Shown: piece by piece, positions 52,697 to 62,555 of the stretch
Layout of the letters: each line of letters opens with the position of its first letter
Position numbering within the stretch: the first letter of the stretch is position 1
Assembly (NCBI RefSeq): GCF_002582035.1
Contig: NZ_NUQE01000045.1
Coordinates: forward strand, 42,679 to 106,678
Source: Bacillus pseudomycoides
GTDB lineage: Bacteria > Bacillota > Bacilli > Bacillales > Bacillaceae_G
DNA: 64,000 nucleotides
Reading direction: 5' to 3'
Made by a program: the position numbers and the translations under genes
The notes under the pieces: model-generated
Databases searched by the model: none
Seen by the model: the letters and a program-made list of their open reading frames with translations, nothing else
What the model was told of the DNA's origin: nothing

Positions 52697-53407
52697 TTAT
52701 ACAACAAAATAAAATGCTTTTAATGGTCCATGTACACCAACGACAAGGTTCATTTCAATGTCAGCAGAGTTACTTGGTCCTGTAATAAAGTTAATACAAG
52801 AAGCTGGTGCTTCTCCATTTTCCACACGTGTATTTAAATCATGCACCGCTTGTGTAATACGCGGTACTAATGTTTCACGTGGAATAATAGCTACGTAAAT
52901 AGTTGGTAAGAAGTGTAGTGAACGCCCTCTTCCTTTATGACTTTGCACTACAATTGTACCAGATTCCGCTAACGTATAATCACTAAATGAAATTCCGATA
53001 TTTGCTTGTTCCGCTAGCTTCATGTTTTCATCTTTCTTCTCAGGATCCCAAGTATTTACTTCTACATTTTCACCCGGAAGTTCCGCTCCAAACAGTTGCT
53101 GTAATCCATACTCTTCGAAACGATCATCTTGAGATAACATAATTGGCCCGCCGCCATTTTCTGTGATAACTTTCTTGATTGCTGCACTTAATTCATCTCT
53201 ATTCGTTTCAATGACAGTCGTATGAATGTTGTTACATTGTTTCTTAAATACTTCTAATAGTTCTTCTTGTGAGTAATCATTTAACGTCTCTAAATTCACA
53301 TTATTTTTCCATTGAGGGCGCTGTACCCCTTCTGTTTTACGCTCACGTCCAAGTTGTTTTGCAACATTCTCTAAAAATGAATCACGATTTTGAATCGTTC
53401 CTGCCAT
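52697..53407 (-). CDS. lutC: lactate utilization protein C
   Basis: 236 residues, LutC/YkgG family (DUF162): [47 protein letters not shown] and [20 protein letters not shown]. With LutA and LutB it oxidises L-lactate to pyruvate. The start overlaps the lutB stop by one base. Confidence 0.94.
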   Translation of the reverse strand: MAGTIQNRDSFLENVAKQLGRERKTEGVQRPQWKNNVNLETLNDYSQEELLEVFKKQCNNIHTTVIETNRDELSAAIKKVITENGGGPIMLSQDDRFEEYGLQQLFGAELPGENVEVNTWDPEKKDENMKLAEQANIGISFSDYTLAESGTIVVQSHKGRGRSLHFLPTIYVAIIPRETLVPRITQAVHDLNTRVENGEAPASCINFITGPSNSADIEMNLVVGVHGPLKAFYFVV

Positions 53408-54828
53408 TAGTTATTCCCGCCTTTCTTATGCTCTTTATACCAATCACGGAACCTTTCTTTACTTGGAGCTGGGAATTCGCGAATCTCCGTCCAATTTTTA
53501 AGCGGTCCCACACCTTTAGAAACGCGGTTTCCAGATGTGAATGGGCTCATTGCAGCTGGCGCCATTTTAGATCCCATTTTGTATAAAGCAGCAGAAGACG
53601 CGCCCATACTAAACATCTTCATCGCAAGTTTTTCTGCAAGCGGTGCACGTCCTTCTTTTTCCACAATTACTTGACGATGTTTTAATAACAAGTCATGTAA
53701 TGGAATTTTTACTGGACAAGCTTCTGTACATGCTCCGCATAAACTAGATGCATATGGAAGTTCTTTATAATCATCATAGCCACCTAAAAGCGGTGTTAAT
53801 ACTGCACCAATTGGTCCAGGATAAATGGATCCGTAAGAGTGACCGCCAACATGACGATACACAGGACATACATTGATACATGCCGCACAGCGAATACATT
53901 GTAATACTTGACGGAACTCAGAACCTAAAATTTCAGAACGGCCATTATCTACAACAACTAAATGGAACTCTTCTGGTCCATCTACTTCATCTTCTTGAAT
54001 TGGTCCTGCTACTGTTACATAACTTGTTAGCTTTTGACCAACAGCACTACGGCACAGTAAACCAACAAGAACATCGAGTTCTTCCATTGTTGGAACCATA
54101 CGTTCCATACCCATTACTGCAATTTGCGTTTTCGGGATGGACATCACAAGGTCTGCGTTACCTTCATTTGTTACTAAACAAAGAGAGCCTGTATTAGCAA
54201 CTGCAAAGTTACATCCTGTTATGCCAATTTCTGCATCCATAAATTTTTCACGAAGAATTTTACGAACGAATTTCGTCATTTCATATGGATCATCAGAATT
54301 TTCATATCCTAATTTTTCTTTAAACACACCTTGGATTTGCGTTCTATTTTTATGAAGTGCTGGTGCAACAATGTGAGATGGTGGATCATTGTCTACTTGT
54401 AAAATGTATTCTCCTAAGTCACTCTCAACAACTTCACAGCCGATTTCTTGAAGTACATGGTTCATACCAATCTCTTCTGTTACCATTGATTTTGATTTAA
54501 CAACTTTTTTCGCTTGTTTCTTTTCAGCTACTTGTTTAATATACTCAGCTGCTTCTTCCTTCGTTTTCGCAAAGAAAACATGGCCGCCTCGTTTTGATAC
54601 ATTTTCGCTCAGTTGCATTAAATAATAATCTAAATTTTCTAGCGTATGCTGACGAATTTGTTCACCAAGATCACGCCACTCTTCCCAGTTTCCTAGCTCA
54701 TCAGCTGCCTCTAAACGTTTTGTGTACAGACGCGTTTGTGCAGACGATACTGCTCCGCGCATAAATGAATCTTGAAGATTTTCGCCAACACGCTCATTAA
54801 ATTTTTTATCACTAGTTTTCATAGACAT
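53407..54828 (-). CDS. lutB: lactate utilization iron-sulfur protein B
   Basis: 473 residues. LUD domain (about 70-290), then two ferredoxin-like cluster motifs [13 protein letters not shown] and [14 protein letters not shown]. Length and motif order are those of B. subtilis LutB. 18 bp after lutA. Confidence 0.95.
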   Translation of the reverse strand: MSMKTSDKKFNERVGENLQDSFMRGAVSSAQTRLYTKRLEAADELGNWEEWRDLGEQIRQHTLENLDYYLMQLSENVSKRGGHVFFAKTKEEAAEYIKQVAEKKQAKKVVKSKSMVTEEIGMNHVLQEIGCEVVESDLGEYILQVDNDPPSHIVAPALHKNRTQIQGVFKEKLGYENSDDPYEMTKFVRKILREKFMDAEIGITGCNFAVANTGSLCLVTNEGNADLVMSIPKTQIAVMGMERMVPTMEELDVLVGLLCRSAVGQKLTSYVTVAGPIQEDEVDGPEEFHLVVVDNGRSEILGSEFRQVLQCIRCAACINVCPVYRHVGGHSYGSIYPGPIGAVLTPLLGGYDDYKELPYASSLCGACTEACPVKIPLHDLLLKHRQVIVEKEGRAPLAEKLAMKMFSMGASSAALYKMGSKMAPAAMSPFTSGNRVSKGVGPLKNWTEIREFPAPSKERFRDWYKEHKKGGNN

Positions 54829-54846
54829 AGCTTATTTCCCCCTCCA

Positions 54847-55563
54847 TCAGCGGCTATTCAATACTTCAGCAATATGCATTACTTTCACATTTTTCCCTAA
54901 ACGCTCGATACGCCCGCCAATGTTTAACAAACACCCACAGTCTGCTCCAATTAAGTAATCTGCTCCTGTTGCCATGACACTGTCGACTTTTTCATCTACC
55001 ATTTGCTCAGAAATTGGTGTCATTTTTACTGAGAACGTTCCCCCAAAACCGCAACAATTTTGTACATTTGGTAGTTCTCTCACTTCTAGACCTTTCACAT
55101 TGGATAGTAAAATGCCTGGAGCTTCTTTTACTCCTAGTAAACGTGTCATATGACAAGATTTATGAACCGTTGCTACGCCATCTAAGCGAGCACCAACGTC
55201 AGTAACTTTTAGCACATCAACAATAAATTGTGTCAGTTCGTATGTTTTTTCAGCTACTTTTTTCGCACGTGGTCCCCATTCTGGATCGTCTTTAAATACG
55301 TGTGGATACTCGTGAAACATTGTCGCACAAGAACCGGAAGGTGTAACGATATACTCAGCGTTCTCAAATGTGCTAATCATATGCTTCATTGCTTCTTTTG
55401 CTGCTTCTACGTGGCCGCTATTGTAAGCTGGTTGTCCGCAGCAAACTTGCGCTTCTGGAAACTCAATTTCGCAACCTAATCGCTCTAAAATTTCAACCGT
55501 TGCTTTGCCGACATTTGTTTCAAACATATCGACTAAGCACGTAACAAATAATGTAACTTTCAT
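54847..55563 (-). CDS. lutA: lactate utilization protein A
   Basis: 238 residues with two CCG domains: [14 protein letters not shown] after CCG near the N-terminus, and [12 protein letters not shown] in the second half, plus [11 protein letters not shown]. Heterodisulfide-reductase-type Fe-S subunit of the lactate oxidase. First gene of the operon; operator and cre sites lie upstream. Confidence 0.95.
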   Translation of the reverse strand: MKVTLFVTCLVDMFETNVGKATVEILERLGCEIEFPEAQVCCGQPAYNSGHVEAAKEAMKHMISTFENAEYIVTPSGSCATMFHEYPHVFKDDPEWGPRAKKVAEKTYELTQFIVDVLKVTDVGARLDGVATVHKSCHMTRLLGVKEAPGILLSNVKGLEVRELPNVQNCCGFGGTFSVKMTPISEQMVDEKVDSVMATGADYLIGADCGCLLNIGGRIERLGKNVKVMHIAEVLNSR

Positions 55564-55606
55564 ACTTATAGTTCCCCCTCATTTCAACTTAGCCAACACT
55601 CATATG

Positions 55607-55619
55607 GTCATCAGATGAC
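55607..55619. promoter_or_regulatory. LutR operator
   Basis: Perfect palindrome GTCATC-A-GATGAC upstream of lutA. It fits the TCATC-N1-GATGA pattern I recall for B. subtilis LutR. About 44 bp before the start codon. Confidence 0.7.
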
Positions 55620-55676
55620 TTGGTAAAAAAGAAAGAAGCGAAACATAAACTGCTCATGTTCATTCTTTCTTCTATT

Positions 55677-55691
55677 TAGAAAACGCTTACT
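55677..55691. promoter_or_regulatory. cre site upstream of lutABC
   Basis: TAGAAAACGCTTACT matches 14 of 15 cre positions. CcpA repression of lutABC is known in B. subtilis. Confidence 0.6.
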
Positions 55692-55739
55692 TACTCTTTC
55701 TCTATTTTATCAAAAAAATAAAATTTTGAAAGTACAATA

Positions 55740-56483
55740 TTACGAATTTGTTTTCTCGATGCCTGTGACCATAGATTCTACATTCGTTAGATGATCTTGC
55801 ATCGCTTGCTGCGCTGCTTCAATATCATTCTCTAACACTGCTTCATAAATTTTTCGATGCTCTTCTAGAAGTCGTTCTGCTGTTGTTTGTTCACCATATA
55901 AAATAATCCGTCTTGTTTCACCGATTGCTTCAGCAATCATTTCAGAAACATGGTTCATCAATTCTAACAAAATGTTGTTATGTGACGCTTCTGCGATTGC
56001 CATATGGAAACGAAAATCTGCTTGTTCACCGCCATCTTCATTTCCTATACTCTTTTGCATCTCATCTAACCAATGTTGCATATTGTGTAAATTTTCTTCT
56101 GTACGTTTTACTGCTGCCGCACGAACCGCTCCTACTTCAAGCACTTTCCGCACTTCCAATAAATTCACAATATCCTCTTGTTTCATTAATAGTGTTGCAT
56201 TTAATGACGTAGTTAATGAAGATGCATCAAAATTCCTCACATACGTGCCTTCCCCTTGTTTCATCTCAATTAAGCCCATTGCTCGCAAGGCACTTAACGC
56301 TTCGCGTACAGCAGATCTGCCAACTTGAAATTGCTCTGCCAATTGATGAACAGGAAGAAGTTTGTCACCAGGCTTTAATGTACCATTTTTAATCATTGCT
56401 AAAATGGCTTCCGATACTTCTTCGTAAATTTTTTTTGGCTTAATAGATTTGTACTCCAGTTGTATCACCCCAGTATCATCCAA
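55740..56483 (-). CDS. lutR: GntR/FadR-type regulator of lactate utilization
   Basis: Up to 247 residues. GntR winged helix (LPVHQLAEQFQVGRSAVREALSALRAMGLIEMKQGEGTYV), then the FCD all-helical effector domain with His and Asp metal ligands (DFRHMAIAEASHN-like stretch). Start is unclear: TTG 56483 and GTG 56468 lack a ribosome site; GGGGTG stands 6 nt before CTG 56459, which would give a family-like start LEYKSIKPKK. Represses lutABC in the absence of lactate. Confidence 0.85.
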   Translation of the reverse strand: MDDTGVIQLEYKSIKPKKIYEEVSEAILAMIKNGTLKPGDKLLPVHQLAEQFQVGRSAVREALSALRAMGLIEMKQGEGTYVRNFDASSLTTSLNATLLMKQEDIVNLLEVRKVLEVGAVRAAAVKRTEENLHNMQHWLDEMQKSIGNEDGGEQADFRFHMAIAEASHNNILLELMNHVSEMIAEAIGETRRIILYGEQTTAERLLEEHRKIYEAVLENDIEAAQQAMQDHLTNVESMVTGIEKTNS

Positions 56484-56499
56484 ACAACAATGACAACAA

Positions 56500-56655
56500 T
56501 TTATCCAGCGCTAACGGGCAGTAAGACTCCCACCTTAAAATTCTGAGAAGTCAAAGAAGATAGGCGAAGATAACTGCTGGCATGCGCCAGATTCGTTCCA
56601 CTAACCATCGGTGGGAAGATGAACTGCCTCCCCACTGATGCAAGTTTCACTTTAT
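56500..56655 (+). repeat. bcr1 copy, full length, diverged
   Basis: TTTATCCAGCGCTAACGGGCA to AGTTTCACTTTAT. Middle stem weakened (CCACCTTAAAATT / AGGCGAAG). Confidence 0.85.
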
Positions 56656-56734
56656 ATAGAAAATAGCATCCATATCTATTTTAGAACTAAATACACAGAA
56701 GTACAAACATTTTGTTCATAAAATGGACAAAAAA

Positions 56735-58126
56735 TTATTCCGAAGAGATAATTGGTAAATAAATCGAAATTTTCGTTCCTCTGCCTTCTTCACTTTCAAT
56801 ATGCCACGTTCCGCCGTGAATGTGTACAATTTGTTTTACAATCGCAAGTCCTAGTCCCGTTCCACCATTATGGCGGCTTCTTGCTTTATCCACTCGGTAA
56901 AAACGTTCTCCCAACTTTTCAAGATGCTCCGGACCAATACCAATCCCGGTATCTATGATTTGTAATTTACATTGTCCTGCCTGTTGTTCTAATTGTACAT
57001 GAATAGCACCGTTCTCCTCTGTGTAGCGAATGGCATTATCTAATACATTATGAAGAACTTGTTGCATCCTATCTTCATCAATATTGACAATAATATCTGG
57101 ATCGAGAGTTGTATGCAGTGCAATTTGTTTTTCAATCACTTGTAATTCATAGGTCTCTAATACATCTTCAATTAATTGTGCAAAAACAATAGGCTGCTTT
57201 TTAAGCGGAAAACGTTCTCCCTCAAGCTGTGCTAAATCTAACAAATCATGAACAAGCCGTTGCATACGTCCTGCTTCTTTATGAACAAGCTGGGTAAATT
57301 TTAATTGTTGCTCTCCTTTTGCTACTCCATCAATAATCGCTTCACTATATCCTTTAATATAGCTAAGCGGAGTTCGAAGCTCATGTGACACATTTGCTAA
57401 AAATTCTTTCCGCTGCACATCCTCTTCTTCTAGTGCGCTTGCCATCTTATTGAACGCTTTACCAAGCCTTCCAATTTCATCTTCTGATGAAATCGTAATC
57501 CGCTGCGAAAAATCCCCTTTCGTCATATGATGTGCAACCCGTTCCATTTGTGAAAGCGGCTTTGTAATTGCAATGACAATCTTTCTTCCAATCCAAATCG
57601 TTAACACAATCATTACAAGGGCAAGAGGAGCTAAAATGAGTCCCATTTCATAAATTAAATCTTTAATGCTCTTTAAAGGAATATAAGAATATACAATACC
57701 GACTAGCTTTTTATTGTCTAACACAGGAATAACGACACCCATAATGTTACGATGAAAATGTTCTTCATACCCAATCTTCGTAACCGTATTTCCTTCTAGT
57801 AATGTCTGCCGATCATTCTCACTAATAATTGAATTGTAATGTACATCAAATGGAAGACATGCACTTAAATCACGCGGATTGCTAACAAACAGCACATCAG
57901 CGCTCGCAATTTTATCGAATGATTTTACCTTTTCTTCAAATACATCTACGGGCTCATCTGCTCTATATTGCGCCACAAGACGATTTCCCTCTGATTTTAA
58001 TGTCTCTTCAATATTTTGGACGTATAATTTCTCATACGAATACAGTGAGACAAAATATAAAAACGAAACTGTTACACATACAGCACATGCAACTGTAAGC
58101 CATAACTTTTGTACCATCGTAAGCAT
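56735..58126 (-). CDS. sensor histidine kinase of a two-component system
   Basis: 463 residues from ATG 58126 (GAGGTG 4 nt before, inside the end of the regulator gene). Two membrane helices (about 9-29 and 160-182) flank an extracytoplasmic sensor. HAMP (KPLSQMERVAHHMTKGDFSQRI), HisKA FLANVSHELRTPLSYIKGYSEAI, HATPase (NVLDNAIRYTE, DTGIGIG, GGTGLGLAIV). Overlaps the response regulator gene, so it is the cognate kinase. Confidence 0.9.
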   Translation of the reverse strand: MLTMVQKLWLTVACAVCVTVSFLYFVSLYSYEKLYVQNIEETLKSEGNRLVAQYRADEPVDVFEEKVKSFDKIASADVLFVSNPRDLSACLPFDVHYNSIISENDRQTLLEGNTVTKIGYEEHFHRNIMGVVIPVLDNKKLVGIVYSYIPLKSIKDLIYEMGLILAPLALVMIVLTIWIGRKIVIAITKPLSQMERVAHHMTKGDFSQRITISSEDEIGRLGKAFNKMASALEEEDVQRKEFLANVSHELRTPLSYIKGYSEAIIDGVAKGEQQLKFTQLVHKEAGRMQRLVHDLLDLAQLEGERFPLKKQPIVFAQLIEDVLETYELQVIEKQIALHTTLDPDIIVNIDEDRMQQVLHNVLDNAIRYTEENGAIHVQLEQQAGQCKLQIIDTGIGIGPEHLEKLGERFYRVDKARSRHNGGTGLGLAIVKQIVHIHGGTWHIESEEGRGTKISIYLPIISSE

Positions 58127-58127
58127 C

Positions 58128-58799
58128 TTACACCTCAAATTTATAGCCTACGCCCCAAACAGTTTGAATACAATTCCCCTGTTCTTTAAGCTTTAAGCGC
58201 ATTGTTTTCACATGTGTATCAACTGTTCGAGTGCTGCCAGCGTAATCATAGCCCCAAACTTTTTCAAGCAATTGCTCTCGGCTAAATACTTGGCCATTAT
58301 GTTGACAAAGAAAATAAAGTAAATCAAATTCTTTAACAGTTAATGAAATACCTTCGCCCTCTATTTCAACGCGGCGACTTTTCTCATTAATTACAATCGG
58401 TCCAAATTCCATCTCTTCTTGCTCTTCATATTTCGTATATCTCCTTAATACCGCTTCCATACGTGCAATTAATTCTCCAGGGCTAAATGGTTTGACGATA
58501 TAATCATCCGCCCCTGTACGCAGTCCATTTACACGATTCCACTCTTCCCCTTTTGCTGTCAAAAAGATAATTGGAATATCTGATGTTTTTCGGATTTCTT
58601 TACATACCGTAATCCCATCCATTTCTGGCATCATAATATCTAAAATAACAAAATCAAAGTTTTCTACGTCAAGCATGTGCAATGCCTGTTTTCCATTCAG
58701 AGCTTCTTTCCATTCATAACCAAAGTTGTCCAAATACATGCCAACAAGCTGCCTCATATCACTTTCATCATCAACAAGTAATACTTTATACTTACTCAT
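58128..58799 (-). CDS. OmpR/PhoB-family response regulator
   Basis: 223 residues. Receiver domain with VDDE, phospho-acceptor Asp54 (FVILDIMMPEMDG) and conserved Lys in YIVKPFSPGEL. C-terminal winged helix with LTVKEFDLLYFLCQHNGQVFSREQLLEKVWGYDYAGSTRTVDTHVKTMRLKL. Starts inside the stop of the lipoprotein gene (ATGA). Targets unknown. Confidence 0.92.
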   Translation of the reverse strand: MSKYKVLLVDDESDMRQLVGMYLDNFGYEWKEALNGKQALHMLDVENFDFVILDIMMPEMDGITVCKEIRKTSDIPIIFLTAKGEEWNRVNGLRTGADDYIVKPFSPGELIARMEAVLRRYTKYEEQEEMEFGPIVINEKSRRVEIEGEGISLTVKEFDLLYFLCQHNGQVFSREQLLEKVWGYDYAGSTRTVDTHVKTMRLKLKEQGNCIQTVWGVGYKFEV

Positions 58800-59767
58800 T
58801 TTTTCTCCCCTACTCTTTGTACAAATTGAAATGGCCCTTTACCAACCGAAATCGTCTGTTTTATTTTCATTTCGTTTAAATCTACAACGTACACTTCATC
58901 ACTATCATAGCTCGCAACATATCCTTCATTGCCAATTTGCCAAAATGTAAATGGATTCGATCCTACTTCAAGAGAATCTACTTCTTGATATGTTTTCCCA
59001 TCAAATTTTCTTAGCATATTGGACCCGTGACTAAGTACATAAATAAATTGTTGATCTGCAGACAGACTAATCGGCATAAACGGTGCATGTATCGATTGAA
59101 GCATTTGTCCATCTTGCAGAGAATACACGAGTACTTTTTCATTTACTTGCTTACCATCACCATGCCCACCAATAAAGATTTCATTGCCATTTTCACTAAC
59201 AATAGCACCCGTTGAAGCCGGTGGAATCATAAAAGAATTTACAACCTTCTTTTGTTTTACGTCAATGCTAGACAATTTCGTATCATAAAAATTGAGAACA
59301 TATAACATCTCATGATGCTGCACCATAGTAAGTGGGCCCTTTCCAACCGGTATACTCTCCTTTTCTTTTCCATCGATTGTAAAAACACGAATTTTTTGCT
59401 GGTTTTGATCTGCCATGAACAATTCTTTTCCATTTTCAGACAATAAAATATTTGCTATGCCTTTTCCTGTATTCCATTTGTCAATCTGCTTTCCATCTTT
59501 TAAAGAATACACATATATATAATCTAGTTGCTTTCCATACACAAGCAAACGATTTCCATCTGGTAACAACGTTGTTCCCATAATAGCCTCATTTAAATGC
59601 CATGTTGTAATTGTTTTTTTCGTATCAGTATCAATAAAGCTAATACTTCCTTCTTTTATGTTTGTTGTAATGAGAAGAGACTTTTTTGGACTAATAGATT
59701 GATAAGTCTCTCCGCTACACCCTGTAAGTAATAGTACAATACAGAGTGAAATAAGCCACCTTTTCAA
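58796..59767 (-). CDS. YncE-like beta-propeller lipoprotein
   Basis: 323 residues from TTG 59767, preferred because GGAGGT is 6 nt before it. Lipobox LLLTGC at about 12-17. The rest consists of seven-bladed-propeller-type repeats (IDTDTKKTITTWHLNEAIMGTTLLPDGNRLLVYGKQ; VYSLKDGKQIDKWNTGKG; VSENGNEIFIGGH). Probably an extracytoplasmic sensor or partner of the two-component system encoded downstream in the same operon (inference). Confidence 0.82.
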   Translation of the reverse strand: MKRWLISLCIVLLLTGCSGETYQSISPKKSLLITTNIKEGSISFIDTDTKKTITTWHLNEAIMGTTLLPDGNRLLVYGKQLDYIYVYSLKDGKQIDKWNTGKGIANILLSENGKELFMADQNQQKIRVFTIDGKEKESIPVGKGPLTMVQHHEMLYVLNFYDTKLSSIDVKQKKVVNSFMIPPASTGAIVSENGNEIFIGGHGDGKQVNEKVLVYSLQDGQMLQSIHAPFMPISLSADQQFIYVLSHGSNMLRKFDGKTYQEVDSLEVGSNPFTFWQIGNEGYVASYDSDEVYVVDLNEMKIKQTISVGKGPFQFVQRVGEKK

Positions 59768-59905
59768 AAGATTACCTCCATTATGGATAGTTTCGTTATA
59801 CTTGTAAAATAGCAAATAATTGTGAGGAAAATGTGAAATCTTTTTCCTCTATGATAATCTCTATATAATAGTAAAACAAATATAAAAATAGTAGGTGTTA
59901 AAAGT

Positions 59906-61021
59906 ATGCTATTTCCCGATTTAGCACATAAAATTGTCCGTGAAGTACGAAGACTCATCACTGAAAATATTATCATTATTGACATAAACGGAACAATTAT
60001 TGCCAGTACAGACCAAGAAAGACTTGGAAGTTTTCACGAAGGAGCTCTTCGCTGTGCTGAGCAAAAAAAGACCGTAATTATTACAAAAGAAGATGAACAA
60101 CGTCTATGCGGCGTAAAGGCTGGTATTAATCTTCCTCTCCTCTTTCACGATGAAGTGATTGGTGTCATTGGTATTACAGGAGAACCTGAAAACATTTCAC
60201 AGTACGGAGAAATATTACGGAAGATGACTGAGCTATTAATTCATGAAAACTATTTTATAGAACAGTTAGAACTTGAACAACGCTCATACGAAGCATTCGT
60301 ATTTGATTGGCTCCAAGGTACTGATTGGTCCCCTAGCTTCTTAGACCGTGCAAAAACCCTTGGAATTGATTTACAAAAAAAGAAGCAACTGATTTTACTT
60401 TCATATAATCAAAACGATACGATGCTTCAGCGAAAAATTTGGCAACATATACGCAATCTTTTACCAAAACAAGACTTGTTTGTACGCTGGGGCAACGACC
60501 GGTTTATTTTATTTCAGTCGTTTGAAACAAAAAAAGAAACATTTCAATTTTTAAAGCGATTAAAATATGAATGTGAAGCATTATTTCCTATTGTATTAAG
60601 CATCGGTATTGGACAAGCAGTTACGCCAAGTGAGATGCACCATTCTTATGAACAAGCACTAAGGGCGCTTACTGTTTCTCAAAAAACGGCAAATATTATT
60701 TTTAATGAAGATTTGCGTTTAGAAATGTGTCTTCAGGATATTACTCCCCATACGCGTGAAGAATTTTTACAGCGTACAATTCATAAACTTCATACAGAAA
60801 CAGAATTGATGCAAACATTGCGTTTATTTATTGAAAACAATCAATCATATAAACAAACAGCGAAAATGCTCCATATTCATATTAATACACTACATTATCG
60901 CTTAAAGAAAGTTGAAGAACATACCAAATTGGATCCAAAGCAAATAAAAGATTTAGTCATTTTATATTTCGCTCTACTCTTATTGGATAATCATCCAAAA
61001 AAAGAAGGAAAAATAGGATAA
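59906..61021 (+). CDS. CdaR-family (sugar diacid) transcriptional regulator
   Basis: 371 residues. N-terminal diacid-recognition domain (LAHKIVREVRRLITENIIIIDINGTIIASTDQERLGSFHEGALR; VKAGINLPLLFHDEVIGVIGITGEP), central GGDEF-like segment, C-terminal PucR/CdaR HTH (NNQSYKQTAKMLHIHINTLHYRLKKVEEHTKLDP). Directly before glcDF on the same strand, so a glycolate- or glycerate-responsive activator of glcDF is likely. Confidence 0.87.
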   Translation: MLFPDLAHKIVREVRRLITENIIIIDINGTIIASTDQERLGSFHEGALRCAEQKKTVIITKEDEQRLCGVKAGINLPLLFHDEVIGVIGITGEPENISQYGEILRKMTELLIHENYFIEQLELEQRSYEAFVFDWLQGTDWSPSFLDRAKTLGIDLQKKKQLILLSYNQNDTMLQRKIWQHIRNLLPKQDLFVRWGNDRFILFQSFETKKETFQFLKRLKYECEALFPIVLSIGIGQAVTPSEMHHSYEQALRALTVSQKTANIIFNEDLRLEMCLQDITPHTREEFLQRTIHKLHTETELMQTLRLFIENNQSYKQTAKMLHIHINTLHYRLKKVEEHTKLDPKQIKDLVILYFALLLLDNHPKKEGKIG

Positions 61022-61040
61022 CATTTGTTCATTCACACAT

Positions 61041-61063
61041 AGCGGGAGCCCCCGCTTTTTTTT
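61041..61063 (+). terminator. terminator behind the CdaR-type gene
   Basis: AGCGGG / CCCGCT stem and eight T. Separates the regulator from glcDF. Confidence 0.75.
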
Positions 61064-61142
61064 ATCATAAAAATAGAAAAACACTGTGACAAAGTTTGTG
61101 TTTAGAAAAACTTTGCATAACAGTTTAAGGGGGATTTTCAGT

Positions 61143-62555
61143 ATGTTAAAACAACAAATTGTTGATGCACTTGTATCCATTGTTGGCAAAGAAAATGTAG
61201 ATACGTCTAACATGGGACGTTTAACGTATAGTTACGATGCGACTCCAAACTTTCAGGCAATGCCAGATGCGGTTGTCGCACCTCGTAATACGCAAGAAGT
61301 AGCAGAAGTTTTAAAAGTATGTAACGAACATAAGATTCCCGTATATGTACGCGGCTCTGGAACGAACCTTTGCGCAGGAACTTGTCCGTTAGAAGGTGGA
61401 ATTGTTCTTATTTTCCGCCATATGAATCGCATTTTAGAAATTGATGAAGAAAACTTAACAATTACGGTGCAAGCTGGTGTGATTACATTAGATATTATTA
61501 AAGCTGCTGAGGAAAAGGGATTATTCTATCCACCAGATCCAAGCTCGATGAAAATTTCAACAATTGGTGGAAACATTAATGAAAATTCCGGTGGTTTACG
61601 CGGTTTAAAATACGGAGTAACGCGTGATTATGTCATGGGACTTGAAATCGTTCTACCAAATGGTGACATTATTCGCACAGGTGGTAAATTAGCAAAAGAT
61701 GTAGCTGGCTATGATTTAACACGTTTATTCATTGGATCTGAAGGAACGCTTGGCGTCGTAACAGAAGCAATTTTAAAACTTGTCCCAATGCCGGAAACGA
61801 AAAAAACAATGCTAGCTTTATATCAAGATATTAATGAAGCTGCACGTGCTGTTTCTACGATTATTGCAAATAAAATTATTCCAGCAACATTAGAATTTTT
61901 AGATCAACCAACAATTGAAGTCGTAGAAGAATTTGCCCAAATCGGCTTACCGACAGATGTAAAAGCAGTTCTTCTCATTGAACAAGATGGTTCACCAGAA
62001 GTAGTAAACCGTGATATTGAAAAAATGGCAAATATTTGCCGTTCTCTTCATGCTGTTGATGTTCGCGTTGCAAAAGATGAAATAGAAGCAGATGCACTTC
62101 GAACAGCACGCCGCAGTGCACTATCTGCACTAGCACGATTAAAACCAACAACAATTTTAGAAGATGCAACAGTGCCTCGTTCGCAAATTGCACCAATGGT
62201 AGAAGCAATTAATGAAATTGCAAAAAAATATAACATTCCCATTTGTACATTTGGTCATGCTGGTGACGGTAACCTCCATCCTACTTGCATGACAGATGCT
62301 CGTAATGAAGAAGAGATGCATCGTGCCGAACAAGCCTTTGCTGAAATCTTTGCAAAAGCGATTGAACTTGGCGGCACTATTACAGGTGAACATGGCGTTG
62401 GTGCGATGAAAGCTCCCTATTTAGAGCTAAAACTTGGTAAAGAAGGCATTGCGGCAATGAAAGCTATTAAGCAAGCATTTGATCCAAACAATATTATGAA
62501 TCCTGGTAAAATGTTTGCAAAAGACTCTCGTAAAAGAGTGGTGGCCCAGCAATGA
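61143..62555 (+). CDS. glcD: glycolate oxidase FAD subunit
   Basis: 470 residues from ATG 61143 (AGGGGG 9 nt before; the GTG 19 codons upstream has no ribosome site). FAD-binding VRGSGTNLCAGT, DPSSMKISTIGGNINENSGG, GYDLTRLFIGSEGTLGVVT; C-terminal substrate/flavin region FGHAGDGNLHP and GTITGEHGVGAMKAPYL. Oxidises glycolate (or D-lactate) with GlcF as electron acceptor. Overlaps glcF by 4 bp. Confidence 0.93.
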   Translation: MLKQQIVDALVSIVGKENVDTSNMGRLTYSYDATPNFQAMPDAVVAPRNTQEVAEVLKVCNEHKIPVYVRGSGTNLCAGTCPLEGGIVLIFRHMNRILEIDEENLTITVQAGVITLDIIKAAEEKGLFYPPDPSSMKISTIGGNINENSGGLRGLKYGVTRDYVMGLEIVLPNGDIIRTGGKLAKDVAGYDLTRLFIGSEGTLGVVTEAILKLVPMPETKKTMLALYQDINEAARAVSTIIANKIIPATLEFLDQPTIEVVEEFAQIGLPTDVKAVLLIEQDGSPEVVNRDIEKMANICRSLHAVDVRVAKDEIEADALRTARRSALSALARLKPTTILEDATVPRSQIAPMVEAINEIAKKYNIPICTFGHAGDGNLHPTCMTDARNEEEMHRAEQAFAEIFAKAIELGGTITGEHGVGAMKAPYLELKLGKEGIAAMKAIKQAFDPNNIMNPGKMFAKDSRKRVVAQQ

